Source: Bacteroidia bacterium
Lineage (GTDB): Bacteria; Bacteroidota; Bacteroidia; Bacteroidales; CAJPTX01
Direction of reading: 5' to 3'
Length of the DNA stretch: 64,000 bases
NCBI GenBank assembly: GCA_905373475.1
Contig: CAJPTC010000012.1
Coordinates: 3,939-67,938 of the forward strand
In this document: positions 51,602-60,700 of the stretch, in pieces
Layout: every line of letters starts with the position of its first letter
How positions within the stretch are numbered: the stretch's first letter is position 1
Translations under genes and position numbers: made by a program
Notes under the pieces: model-generated
What the model was told of the DNA's origin: nothing
Seen by the model: the letters and a program-made list of their open reading frames with translations, nothing else
The model's database searches: none

Positions 51602-51621
51602 GGGCGAGGCGTGCCTCGCCC
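51602..51621. repeat. GC palindrome family P1, copy 4
   Basis: GGGCGAGGCGTGCCTCGCCC followed by CTACG, at the end of the shared tail. Confidence 0.85.
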
Positions 51622-51711
51622 CTACGATCTGATTATCAATACATTCCATAAAATACACCGCGCCTTGGTATGCTAATTACTAATTTTACTCCGTAATTCG
51701 TACCTAAGGAA

Positions 51712-54267
51712 ATGAGCCATTATAACAACTTACAGGAAGAGGAATTAAAGCTCCGCATTGGCGATGCGTTCTTTTCACAATACGACTGTGATACTCGTAT
51801 TGGAAAAATAGATTTTTGCGTTACCCAAATACAAGACGCAAAGCATGTAATAGCGGGCGAGGCATGCCTCGCCCCTACTGAGGGACGAGAAGCGATTTCG
51901 TTGTTGTGGGCGGAAGCCAAACGTGGTGTTATTGCCGATATTTACAAGCCACTCGTACAGCTCATCCTCACCATTGGTAAGGCACGAACGTTTGAAACCT
52001 ACCTGCCGCCGCCCTTCCTTGCTGCGTTTGATGCGGAGAAAATAGCCTTCATCCCTTACAAAGAAATTCTGCCCTTTTTCTCGCAGAATGACTTTAACTG
52101 GAATGTGACACCCTCTGATGAGAAGTCGCGCGAATTTGGCTTGCTATACGACGCTGTAAAAGCAACCTTAGATAAAACCGCCTACATCTTTCGTTACGAT
52201 GTGCACGAAGCTGAGCTACGCGAGTTTATAAAACAGCACCTGAGCGAGAGTTCCGAACTCATACAGATCAACAAGAATAACTTCGTGAGCATCTACCAGC
52301 GGTGGCTAACGCAAGTGCAGCCGAGTATTGATGTAAACTGGGAGGTTCTAAAGAAAAATGGACTAATAGACGGTGATTTCTTTTTGGCAGATCTCCTCTC
52401 ACACGAAAACCTAACAATAAAAGAAAAGCTGTTTGTTCTGCTACTGAACTCGAAATATATTGTGGATCGCAAAGTGGATGCTGGCGGCATTGTACGTGCT
52501 GGGGAAGTCTTCTTCAAAGATCAACAGAAAGCTCACTCCCAATTTTGGAGTCTGTACCAACGCCCGCCACGCGAAGAGTACTGGGACTACATCATCAAGC
52601 GGCGCGACCTGCTAGTACCACAAGATGTTCGCGAACGAAAAGGTTCATTCTTTACCCCCAAGATTTGGGTAGACCTCTCCCAAAAATACCTTGCTGACGT
52701 ACTAGGCGAGAACTGGCAAGACGAGTACTATGTATGGGACTGTGCAGCAGGTACTGGCAATCTACTGAACGGGCTTACGAACAAGTACAACATTTGGGCA
52801 TCGACGCTCGACCAACAGGATGTTGACGTAATGAAAGACCGCATCAAGAACGGGGCAAACTTGTTGGAAAGCCACGTTTTTCAGTTCGACTTTTTGAACG
52901 ATGAATTTACAAAGCTTCCGCAACCATTGCAGGATATTATAAACGACCCTGAGAAGCGTAAAAGGTTAGTGGTGTATATCAATCCGCCGTATGCGGAAGC
53001 TCCTACCTCAAGAACTGTAGTGGGGACTGGAAAGAATAGAGCGGGAATTACAAAAGGGAATTTCTATAATGAAAAATTCAAAGAGCGATTAGGAAAAGCT
53101 GTTAATGAATTTTTCGTTTTATTTCTAAGCCGAATTTACTCTGAAATGCCTTCCTGTAGGATTGCAGAATTTTCAACTTTGAAAATTCTGCAATCTCAAA
53201 ATTTTTCGCATTTCCGCACTTTTTTCAAAGCAAAACTCGATTCTCTTTTTCTTGTTCCTTCTAATACTTTCGATAATGTCAATGGAAAATTTCCTATTGC
53301 ATTCTATATATGGAATACGGGGATACAAGACTATTTCAAGTCAATAAATGCTGATGTGTACGACCATTCAGGAACTTTTTTACATAAAAAAGAAATTGCC
53401 ACTAACGAAGAAAAACAATTTGTAATCCGTTGGCTTCAACAATTCTATGATAAAGAAAATACCAGAATCGCTTATCTGAGAATGATTGGTACCGACATGC
53501 AACACAATCAAGGAGTCTACATAACAAACAATTTATCACCCAATGATATAGTAAAGCATCTATTTACAACTATCACGCATAAGAATCTTTTTGTATGTGT
53601 TATTTATGTAACCATACGCCACTGCATCACACAAACATGGATCAACGATCGCGATCAATTTTTTTATCCTACAGCTGAGTGGCAAAATGACTTCACTTTT
53701 CAATGTAATTGTCTAACATATATGCTTTTTCATGGTCAAAATCGTATAACCTCAGTAGAGGGTACAAACCATTGGATACCCTTTACCGAAGAAGAGGTAG
53801 ATGCCAAAGAGAAATTTGAAAGCCATTTTATGACAAACTTTATGGCGGGGAAGCTAGCTTCCCGCCAATTACCAATGACTGATTACCAATTACCAGAAGG
53901 AAAAAAAGAAACTCTGAAAGATTTGGCAGAAGAAAGATCGTTTGTGCCTACCGAACCTCTGATATTTTCACCCGAAGCTACAGCTGTGTTTGATGCTGGA
54001 CGTGAACTGTGGCGCTACTACCACGCGCAGGCCGATGCCAACCCCAATGCGTCGTACTACGATATACGGGAGCACTTTCAAGGTCGGTCCGTGCCTGGAC
54101 GGGGCAATAGTGCGACAAGCGATCAGAATTTGCGTAAAGGGAGAATGAATAGCAGAAGCGAGGATGCCGAATACAACCGTCTACTAAGCAATTTGAAAAC
54201 AGCCATGGAGGCGCTGCGGCTTAAAATTGTGCCAAAGGTATATGAATACGGTTTCCTCATCGCATAG
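51712..54267 (+). CDS. Type IIG-like restriction-methylation fusion, with in-frame palindromes
   Basis: An 851-residue protein. The N-terminus has GKIDFCV (Asp34) and LLWAEAKRG (Glu68, Lys70), fitting a PD-(D/E)xK nuclease, then DIYKPLVQLILTIGKARTFE. The methyltransferase part has SAM motif I WDCAAGTGNLL near residue 341 and the catalytic NPPY at 424-427, as in N6-adenine enzymes. The C-terminus (to residue 851) would hold target recognition. Residues about 46-59 come from a P1 palindrome in frame, placed between Asp34 and Glu68; residues about 711-728 come from another palindrome. A perfect inverted repeat lies at 53161-53194. Bases about 53040-53800 look more AT-rich than the rest. Whether the nuclease still works is unknown. 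Confidence 0.85.
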   Translation: MSHYNNLQEEELKLRIGDAFFSQYDCDTRIGKIDFCVTQIQDAKHVIAGEACLAPTEGREAISLLWAEAKRGVIADIYKPLVQLILTIGKARTFETYLPPPFLAAFDAEKIAFIPYKEILPFFSQNDFNWNVTPSDEKSREFGLLYDAVKATLDKTAYIFRYDVHEAELREFIKQHLSESSELIQINKNNFVSIYQRWLTQVQPSIDVNWEVLKKNGLIDGDFFLADLLSHENLTIKEKLFVLLLNSKYIVDRKVDAGGIVRAGEVFFKDQQKAHSQFWSLYQRPPREEYWDYIIKRRDLLVPQDVRERKGSFFTPKIWVDLSQKYLADVLGENWQDEYYVWDCAAGTGNLLNGLTNKYNIWASTLDQQDVDVMKDRIKNGANLLESHVFQFDFLNDEFTKLPQPLQDIINDPEKRKRLVVYINPPYAEAPTSRTVVGTGKNRAGITKGNFYNEKFKERLGKAVNEFFVLFLSRIYSEMPSCRIAEFSTLKILQSQNFSHFRTFFKAKLDSLFLVPSNTFDNVNGKFPIAFYIWNTGIQDYFKSINADVYDHSGTFLHKKEIATNEEKQFVIRWLQQFYDKENTRIAYLRMIGTDMQHNQGVYITNNLSPNDIVKHLFTTITHKNLFVCVIYVTIRHCITQTWINDRDQFFYPTAEWQNDFTFQCNCLTYMLFHGQNRITSVEGTNHWIPFTEEEVDAKEKFESHFMTNFMAGKLASRQLPMTDYQLPEGKKETLKDLAEERSFVPTEPLIFSPEATAVFDAGRELWRYYHAQADANPNASYYDIREHFQGRSVPGRGNSATSDQNLRKGRMNSRSEDAEYNRLLSNLKTAMEALRLKIVPKVYEYGFLIA
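51855..51874. repeat. GC palindrome family P1, copy 5, inside a coding sequence
   Basis: Perfect palindrome GGGCGAGGCATGCCTCGCCC followed by CTACTG, read in frame as AGEACLAPT in the type IIG protein. Confidence 0.92.
53161..53194. repeat. Inverted repeat with 16-bp perfect arms inside the type IIG gene
   Basis: ATTGCAGAATTTTCAA and its exact complement are separated by CT. A TTTTT follows within 16 bases of the second arm, so the transcript could form a terminator-like hairpin. Confidence 0.85.
53844..53895. repeat. Second palindrome plus direct repeats in the type IIG gene
   Basis: GGCGGGGAAGCT and AGCTTCCCGCC form a palindrome with one extra G, followed by ATTACCAATGACTGATTACC-type direct repeats. 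It is read in frame as GKLASRQLPMTDYQLP. Confidence 0.8.
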
Positions 54268-54326
54268 AGGCTTTTAATGCGTTCCTTTCCGCACGGGTTT
54301 TACCCTGTCGATCTGCGACCCGTGCT

Positions 54327-54352
54327 AAAAAGCCCCGTCCCATTAAGGGGCT
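54327..54352 (-). terminator. Possible terminator hairpin
   Basis: On the minus strand AGCCCC pairs with GGGGCT around a 10-base loop and is followed by TTTTA. It lies about 425 bases after the subtilase stop and could act as a second stop for that transcript. Confidence 0.5.
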
Positions 54353-54358
54353 CACATA

Positions 54359-54412
54359 AAACCCCGCCGTATGGCGCGGGTGAGTACTTTCAGCCCAATG
54401 TGAAACGTTGGG
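54359..54412. repeat. CCCCGCCGTATGG repeat, copy 2
   Basis: AACCCCGCCGTATGGCGCGG, then GTGAGTACTTTCAGCCCAAT, then GTGAAACGTTGGG. Confidence 0.8.
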
Positions 54413-54458
54413 ATGTTTTGTGCTGCCCTTTCAGGGCGCATATATCGGGGGACATGGT

Positions 54459-54510
54459 AACCCTAGGGCGTTGCCCTAGGCTAAATTGTACTGCCCTTTC
54501 AGGGCGAAAA
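54459..54510. repeat. CCCTAGGC repeat, intact copy
   Basis: CCTAGGGC and GCCCTAGG form a hairpin around GTT, then CTAAATTGTACT, then the GCCCTTTCAGGGC hairpin. A damaged copy lies at 4724-4764. Confidence 0.75.
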
Positions 54511-54552
54511 ACAGGGTCACATTGCGGCTTTGCGCCAATGGCGCGAACGTAG

Positions 54553-54572
54553 GGGCGAGGCACGCCTCGCCC
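54553..54572. repeat. GC palindrome family P1, copy 6
   Basis: GGGCGAGGCACGCCTCGCCC, preceded by GTAG and a GGCGCGAAC segment shared with other copies. Confidence 0.85.
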
Positions 54573-54597
54573 GTAAAAAACACATTATTACGTGTAG

Positions 54598-54617
54598 CGG
54601 CGTGCCATGGCGCGCCG
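54598..54617. repeat. CATGG-centred palindrome, copy 1
   Basis: CGGCGTGCCATGGCGCGCCG, near-palindrome preceded by GTAG. It has the same GTAG flank as P1 but another core. Confidence 0.75.
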
Positions 54618-54623
54618 TAATAG

Positions 54624-54674
54624 AACCCCGCCGTATGGAGGCGGTGGGTATTGTTAGCCTTGTGAAACGTTGGG
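54624..54674. repeat. CCCCGCCGTATGG repeat, copy 3 (diverged)
   Basis: AACCCCGCCGTATGGAGGCGG followed by GTGGGTATTGTTAGCC and GTGAAACGTTGGG, with the middle changed. Confidence 0.65.
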
Positions 54675-54683
54675 CAGACAACC

Positions 54684-54720
54684 AAAAACAACGGGCACAA
54701 CCCGAAAGTCATGCCCGTTG
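54684..54720 (-). terminator. Terminator of the subtilase gene
   Basis: On the minus strand CAACGGGCA pairs with TGCCCGTTG around a 14-base loop and runs into TTTTTGG, 56 bases past the stop. Confidence 0.8.
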
Positions 54721-54741
54721 CGCTTAATTGCCCTTTATTGG

Positions 54742-54761
54742 CGGCGTGCCATGGCGCGCCG
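54742..54761. repeat. CATGG-centred palindrome, copy 2
   Basis: The same 20 bases as at 54598, here followed by CTACA. Together the two copies show GTAG-core-CTACA flanks. Confidence 0.75.
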
Positions 54762-54775
54762 CTACAAGAGACATC

Positions 54776-57700
54776 TTATTGTTTCACAATACGATACGTC
54801 CTCGTTACGCCATTTTCCGCACTCAGGCGTAAAAGATACATACCTGCGGGGAACGAAGAGGTATTTATGAACGTCTCTGAGCCTTCTAATACTCCAGAAG
54901 CAAAAACAACACCCTGTACATTCAACAATGTGTATTCCCCTCGTAGCTCGTAACTCGTAATTCGTAACTGACTATCGAATGGATTAGGCATTAGGCGAAC
55001 ATTAGCAAATGTTCGCGATTCCTCTACCGCTTCGGGTGTCTTTGGGGTGGAAACAAACGATGCTGCTATCGTCACATCGCCTTTAACCACAAGACTCTCT
55101 CCCGAATCAAAGTCTATTCCGTTGACTGTCAAAGACTCTATTTTGTAGTCTGTATCAGGCACTGCCGTGATGGTTATCGATGTGTTGGGTTCAATCTTCG
55201 CACCACTCGATAGTTCGTTACCATCCTGCACTACAACAATCTTCCCGTGTTCAGGCGTATCATACTGGAGCGCGTACTGGAATGCAGCTTCTGCAAAAAG
55301 CGCCTCAACGGTAATATCGCTTTCTACCACATCCGTACGCGGATTCTGGATAGACTTGTCGCTCCATTTCAAGAACTTGAAGCCCGCATCTGGTATGGCA
55401 ACAACAACCTCGGAACTCATACCGTGTTCTACCTGCTGGTACGAAAGCCCCTCAATACGCCCATGTTCTCCCGCCGAATAGGTTACAGTATGCTTTGGTT
55501 GTTCTATCCGTTTGAAAATTGCACGTACATGTACAAAAGCATTGTCGGTTCGCTCTGCTGTTGTTACACCATCACTCCACTTTTCAAAGGAGTACCCACT
55601 AGCAGGAAGTGCTTCAACTACTTGCGTATTTGCGGCGTTCGTGACGAGGACAATTTTATCTGACGGCGGTTTTGTACTACCCTTTTCATGCACAGAACCA
55701 TTGTCGCCCGCGACGTATGTAAGTGTAATAGCATCAGCGGGGGCAGGGTCGTACTGAACAAGGATGTCGTCTATTGCCCACCATGACTCAAATGAGGTAT
55801 TGGTAAATACCCAACGGAAGCGTACAAGCGAGTGTCCTGTAAGCTGTGCGTCGGTTAAAGCAAAAGTTACTTCCTCACCCGTGGAGGCTGTCATGGTGGC
55901 AGCATCTACCCAATTATTATCCTCAAACTGATACTGAAGCACTGCGGTAGCACCGAACCCAAGCGGAATACCGAACCATGACTGGAACGATAGTTTCACA
56001 TTTGCATTGGCACGATTCTCGAGTGAGAGCCACGGACTGTAAACGCGCCCAGTGTAGTACAATTCTTCCGACTTCGGGTCAATCATCAGTACCGTACCTT
56101 CGCCAGTATGCAACTTATGAATCATGTTCTTGGGACGCAAAACCCACCCTCTACCTATCGTAGGCGGATCTATGAGCCAGTGCTGTAGAACTTTCGTTCC
56201 AAAGTCAAAATTCTCTTTCCAAGCGATGGAATATGGCTGCATGAAAATGGCTACTAGCTCAGCATCATTTTCTATTGCTTTGTCGTGACGTGTAAGCTCA
56301 GTATTTCCGTCAGACCAGCTGAGGAAACGATAACCAGGCTTAGCTTTAACGGTTACTGGAGCCGCATCTTTACCATAAGCTACTTTTTGCTGAGCTTGTG
56401 TTCCTGTTTCAAATTCGCCTCCTTCCGATACTGTATATGATATGCTGTAAATGGCTTCTTCAAACTCCGCCTTTACCGCGATATCTGCCTTCACATCAAC
56501 TTCTGTACGTGCAGCTTCCATTTTCCCATCCGACCACTGTTTGAAGCGATATGCGAGACTCTTAGGAGCAGCAACTACCGCCGTACCTGTACCACCTGTG
56601 GCAACACGCTGTACGGCAGCACCAATGATTAAACCATTGTCATCGGCAGTATAGGTTAAGGAGTGTGCATATTTTGCCAAAATCAAGGTCTGCGCCAGCT
56701 TTTCATCCTTCACCTCAAACGAAGTGGTAGCAGGTGTGTACCCCTCTTTCATCGCACGACAAGTGTACTTGTTAGGCAATAGGAACATGGTTACCTTCCC
56801 CGTCGCATCGCTCAGATACTTCGTTTTCCCACACCAAAGCGTCGCGTTTTCTAGTGGCGTATTCTGATCGTCGCAAAGTGTAATTGTCACCTCTTGTGCT
56901 GTAGTTGGGGCAGTAACTGTAAGTGTACCTGGTTTACACGTCACCGTATATGCTCCTTGCAGATAGGGTGTTGTATAGTCTGCGGGAATCACTTCGTACG
57001 AACCTTGTCGTAACGCTGGCATACTTGCATTCCAGAACTTCCCATCGGCAAGCTTAACTACATAGTGCGGACGATAGAGTTGTTCGGTTTCAGCGAACTG
57101 CAAACCTGCATACTCAAACTGGAATGTAGGGAGTTTATCTCCTTGCGCCATCGTAGCGGGCTTCATCGTAATTGTGAGAGGCACGCGCGTTACTTCTACT
57201 TCACGTTCTACCCTTGTGGCAGCTTGGTAAATATTATTGCCGTTTTGCAATGCAACAATCTTGGTAGTACCTACACCAACGGTTACTAATTTCCCTTCAG
57301 CATTTATGGTTGCAATACTCGGGTCTAATGTATAGTAACTACAAGCAAGTGCGGAACTAGCCGTAGCATCTAGTGCAACGGGTACGCCGCTATACGGAAG
57401 AGTAAGCTTCGCGTTGTCCCACGTAATAGATTGAGGCAATGAAAGTTGTAATGTGTAGAACTTGGCATCGCGTCCGTTCTCTGCCACCACTTGTAGTAGT
57501 TTGGGCTGCGATAAATCGAATGCTTTGCTCGTGCCAGGCACAATTTTCTTATCGCCGTAGTAAAGCGACGCATTGGGCGAAATAGCATCAAATCTGACCT
57601 TCAAGTTTTTCCAATCCAGAGGCGTAGCAGAAGATGTACTCTCAGGGGCAAGCAAGATCTCTTGCGAAGGATCATTTACCTCGACGTTTGTCTTAAGGTT

Positions 57701-60700
57701 CGGATTCTCCGCCGTTAGGAGAGAGAGTTTTAGAATATCGCACGCAGAGGAACGATCGGCTAGGAGTTCTACTACAAAATCTTGCTCCATCTGTTTGCCA
57801 AAAAGGTCGTCGATTGTCGCCTTAAATGCCAGTGTATGACCAGCTGCACTAAAATCTAGAACCGTACTCTCGGTTACTGGAGTTCCGCCTTGGGTAATCT
57901 TTGTATTTAGCCACTCTTCTACGAACTTTAATTTTACACTATTCCAAGCAGTAAAGTTGCTCGGAACACGAATTGAGATTTTATTTTCCGCTACGTATTG
58001 CGAAGGCAGCAGCTGTTTCTCAAACTCCACGGAGCGAATAAGGCGTTTAATTGGTATCCACACCGTGCTGGGGTCTGAGCTTTGTAGATAACCTAGATGA
58101 TTGTCGCCAGAGGCAATAAGCGAAAGTCTTCCCTCGGTTAGAGTAAACTCAGCCATACAATCGGATTCCAAAGAACCATCCGCTTTGCGCACACTTTTGG
58201 TGCGATTATCCTTAATTTCTTGAGCAGATCGATCAGTATCCCAAACTCGGAACATGCCCATCGCACCTGAAAGAACAGGACTCACCGTAAATTCGCCAAC
58301 ACTAAAGCTGTCGTTATCCAATTGGTAACAATCGGCTTCCACGCCGTCCACGTAAATGTGAGTATCCGTATAGTTAAAACCAAACTCATAATCACGCTTT
58401 TTCTCAAGAGTTACGGCGATGTGTTGCCACTGTCCGTATTTGATGACGGACAATTTTGTGACATTTGCCTGCGTCCTACCACATACGAGTACAAGCGTAT
58501 TATCGTCGTAACGTTTCGCTTTGTAAGGAACTGCAAGCCAAACGCCAGGCGCATCAATTAGGACTTGTGATTGTTTATTATCGAAACGCCACCACCCTTC
58601 GAACGTGACGTTGACTTCGTCGGGGTCAATTTCAAAATCGGGCATCCGTACTCCCTCAGGGGCAGAACTAGATGACTGATACTCCAGCGCATAGAGATTA
58701 TTGCTCGGAGGCACTAAGTGGTACACAGTCTTAAGGTATTGGTCATTGTACGATACGCCATCTTTCTCTGTCTGTGTAACCTCTATTTCGTGTTTACCCA
58801 ATGCCGAGAGATCTACGTGTGCATCTGCCCACTCTATGGTAGCTTCGCCCCCTAATGGAGCAACCGACTGCGTAAATACCTTCGTCTGTTTCTCTACGCC
58901 GTCCACCTTTAGAGAGAGTTTTACCTGCTCAACAGCCGCAAAACCATTGTTGCGCACTTTTACCTCTAGTTTATTGTCTGCACTGAGATTGCTTCCCGAT
59001 TTCAAGTTCACAATGTCAACAACAGCCAGATCTTTTGCTAATGGATGCTCTGCGGCTGTTAGTTCAGCTGTAATATCTACTACGTGCCCCCATTCGATAG
59101 CTTCACCAGCTTTGAATTTTGCGTAGTCCTCATCAGATGCAAGCATCAGACGCATACGGCACTTACCTGCTTCTAGATTTGCAACCTGCGAGAGATCTAT
59201 TGCCACTTGGTACGATTGTTTCCCTTCTTCAGTAGGCACAACGGTAAGTTCGGGGGCAGCATCTTTTAGTTCATTATCTGACGGATCTAGATCCACCCAT
59301 ACGCGCAACTTCGCTGACGCATATTTCGCATCAACTTTGTTGTTTAAGTCCACTTTTATCAAGTTGTTGCTTTGGGTGTAGAGAGGAAGCTTAACCCATG
59401 GCGTATAGCTAATTTTTGCCGAAGGTTGGCACTCTACCGATCTGCCACCGTACCGTCCGATACGTGCAATGTAAAGCTCTTTCTCATTTTTTATGCTCCC
59501 ATTCGGCCAGAATGCATCATGTACAATTGTTAGCGACGCTGCATTGTCAGTCGTATCTCCATCAAGCGCTAATTCTGCTTGCAGCTCCATACGCATAGGA
59601 GGGGTGATTTCCCATTGTTCGGGGAATGTGAAATTTGTTACCGCTTTGGGCGCAAGTGTAGGTATTACGTACCGTTTCTTCTTGCCATCCTGTGCGAGTA
59701 CAATCGCTACATTCGTTAGCTTAACGGGGAGTAGGTTCTCTATTGCCGCTTCTACCGTAGCGTGTTTCTCATCGGTCGCTACTACTTCTTTCAATGCGAC
59801 GAGTTTCCACTGGTTGTGCATCTCAACCTCTTTCACATCGGCAATCCATCCTTTTCCAGGTTTGTTGCCACGACTCCACTGTTGGAATGCAATCCCCCCA
59901 TTTGCTGCCTCCGAGATGAATACGCGCATTTTGCCCTGTCCACCCAGTACATCTGTGCGTGGGTATTTAACAAGCTTCAAATCGCGAGGCACATCATTGG
60001 TATAAACCGAAAGCGTATCGCCTGCACCCAAATCCCACTCATGGAAGGTTACCTGTATCACTCGCCCTGGCGTTTGCGGGAGTAACAATAGTGTCGAATT
60101 TTCTTTTTCCCTATAGTTCTCAAGCGCACCCCCCATATCGGTAAAGCGTGCACTCCCTGTAACGCGGATAGAGTCGTGACGGGGAATATCGAGCCACTGA
60201 CCTCCCAAAAAGGCATAGCGTACAGGAGGCATCAAAATCACATTCCCCTTGTTGTAAACCTCAATGCGAGACTCATTGTTAGACGGATCAGTATCGCCTT
60301 CTACGTCTGCACGAGCCACGACTTCAAATTTCTTTCCCTCTACTCCGTCGTATGAGAAATCAGCAGTGCACACCACTTCGCGATCTTCAAAGGCTGTCAG
60401 ATCTTTCAATGTGTTACTATATACAACTTTTCCATCCACTTGTACACTCACTGGCACCTCTTTCATGGTAACCGAAGAGTTGTTACGCAATGTAAAGGCA
60501 ATTTTCTCTGCACCCATATTTGCCTTGGCTTCAATAGGTTTAATACCTTGTACAAAAAGCTCTGGGCGCTCAATGGCACGCGTTACCTCGTAATAGAGAA
60601 TGAGGAAACGGTTATCCTTATCGTACAACGCCGTTTCTAGTGCGAGTTTTACTTTCTTCCCCGCGAACGGAGTCAGATCCCAAGTATAGGTATGCTCACC

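Larger units (their letters stand above)
51270..51711. other. Repeat-rich intergenic region before the type IIG gene
   Basis: This 442-base gap holds the FKBP operon promoter, one copy of the CCCCGCCGTATGG repeat, one P2 palindrome, one full and one degenerate P1 palindrome. No gene was seen. Confidence 0.7.
54268..54775. other. Repeat-rich intergenic region after the type IIG gene
   Basis: This 508-base gap holds a possible terminator (54327), two CCCCGCCGTATGG repeats, a CCCTAGGC repeat, one P1 palindrome, two CATGG-centred palindromes and the terminator of the subtilase gene. No gene was seen. Confidence 0.7.

Noticed and set aside
51712..54267. Type I HsdM or BREX PglX as identity of the methyltransferase gene
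   Set aside because: The N-terminal Asp and WAEAK pattern before the methylase part fits a fused type IIG enzyme better, and no partner genes flank it.
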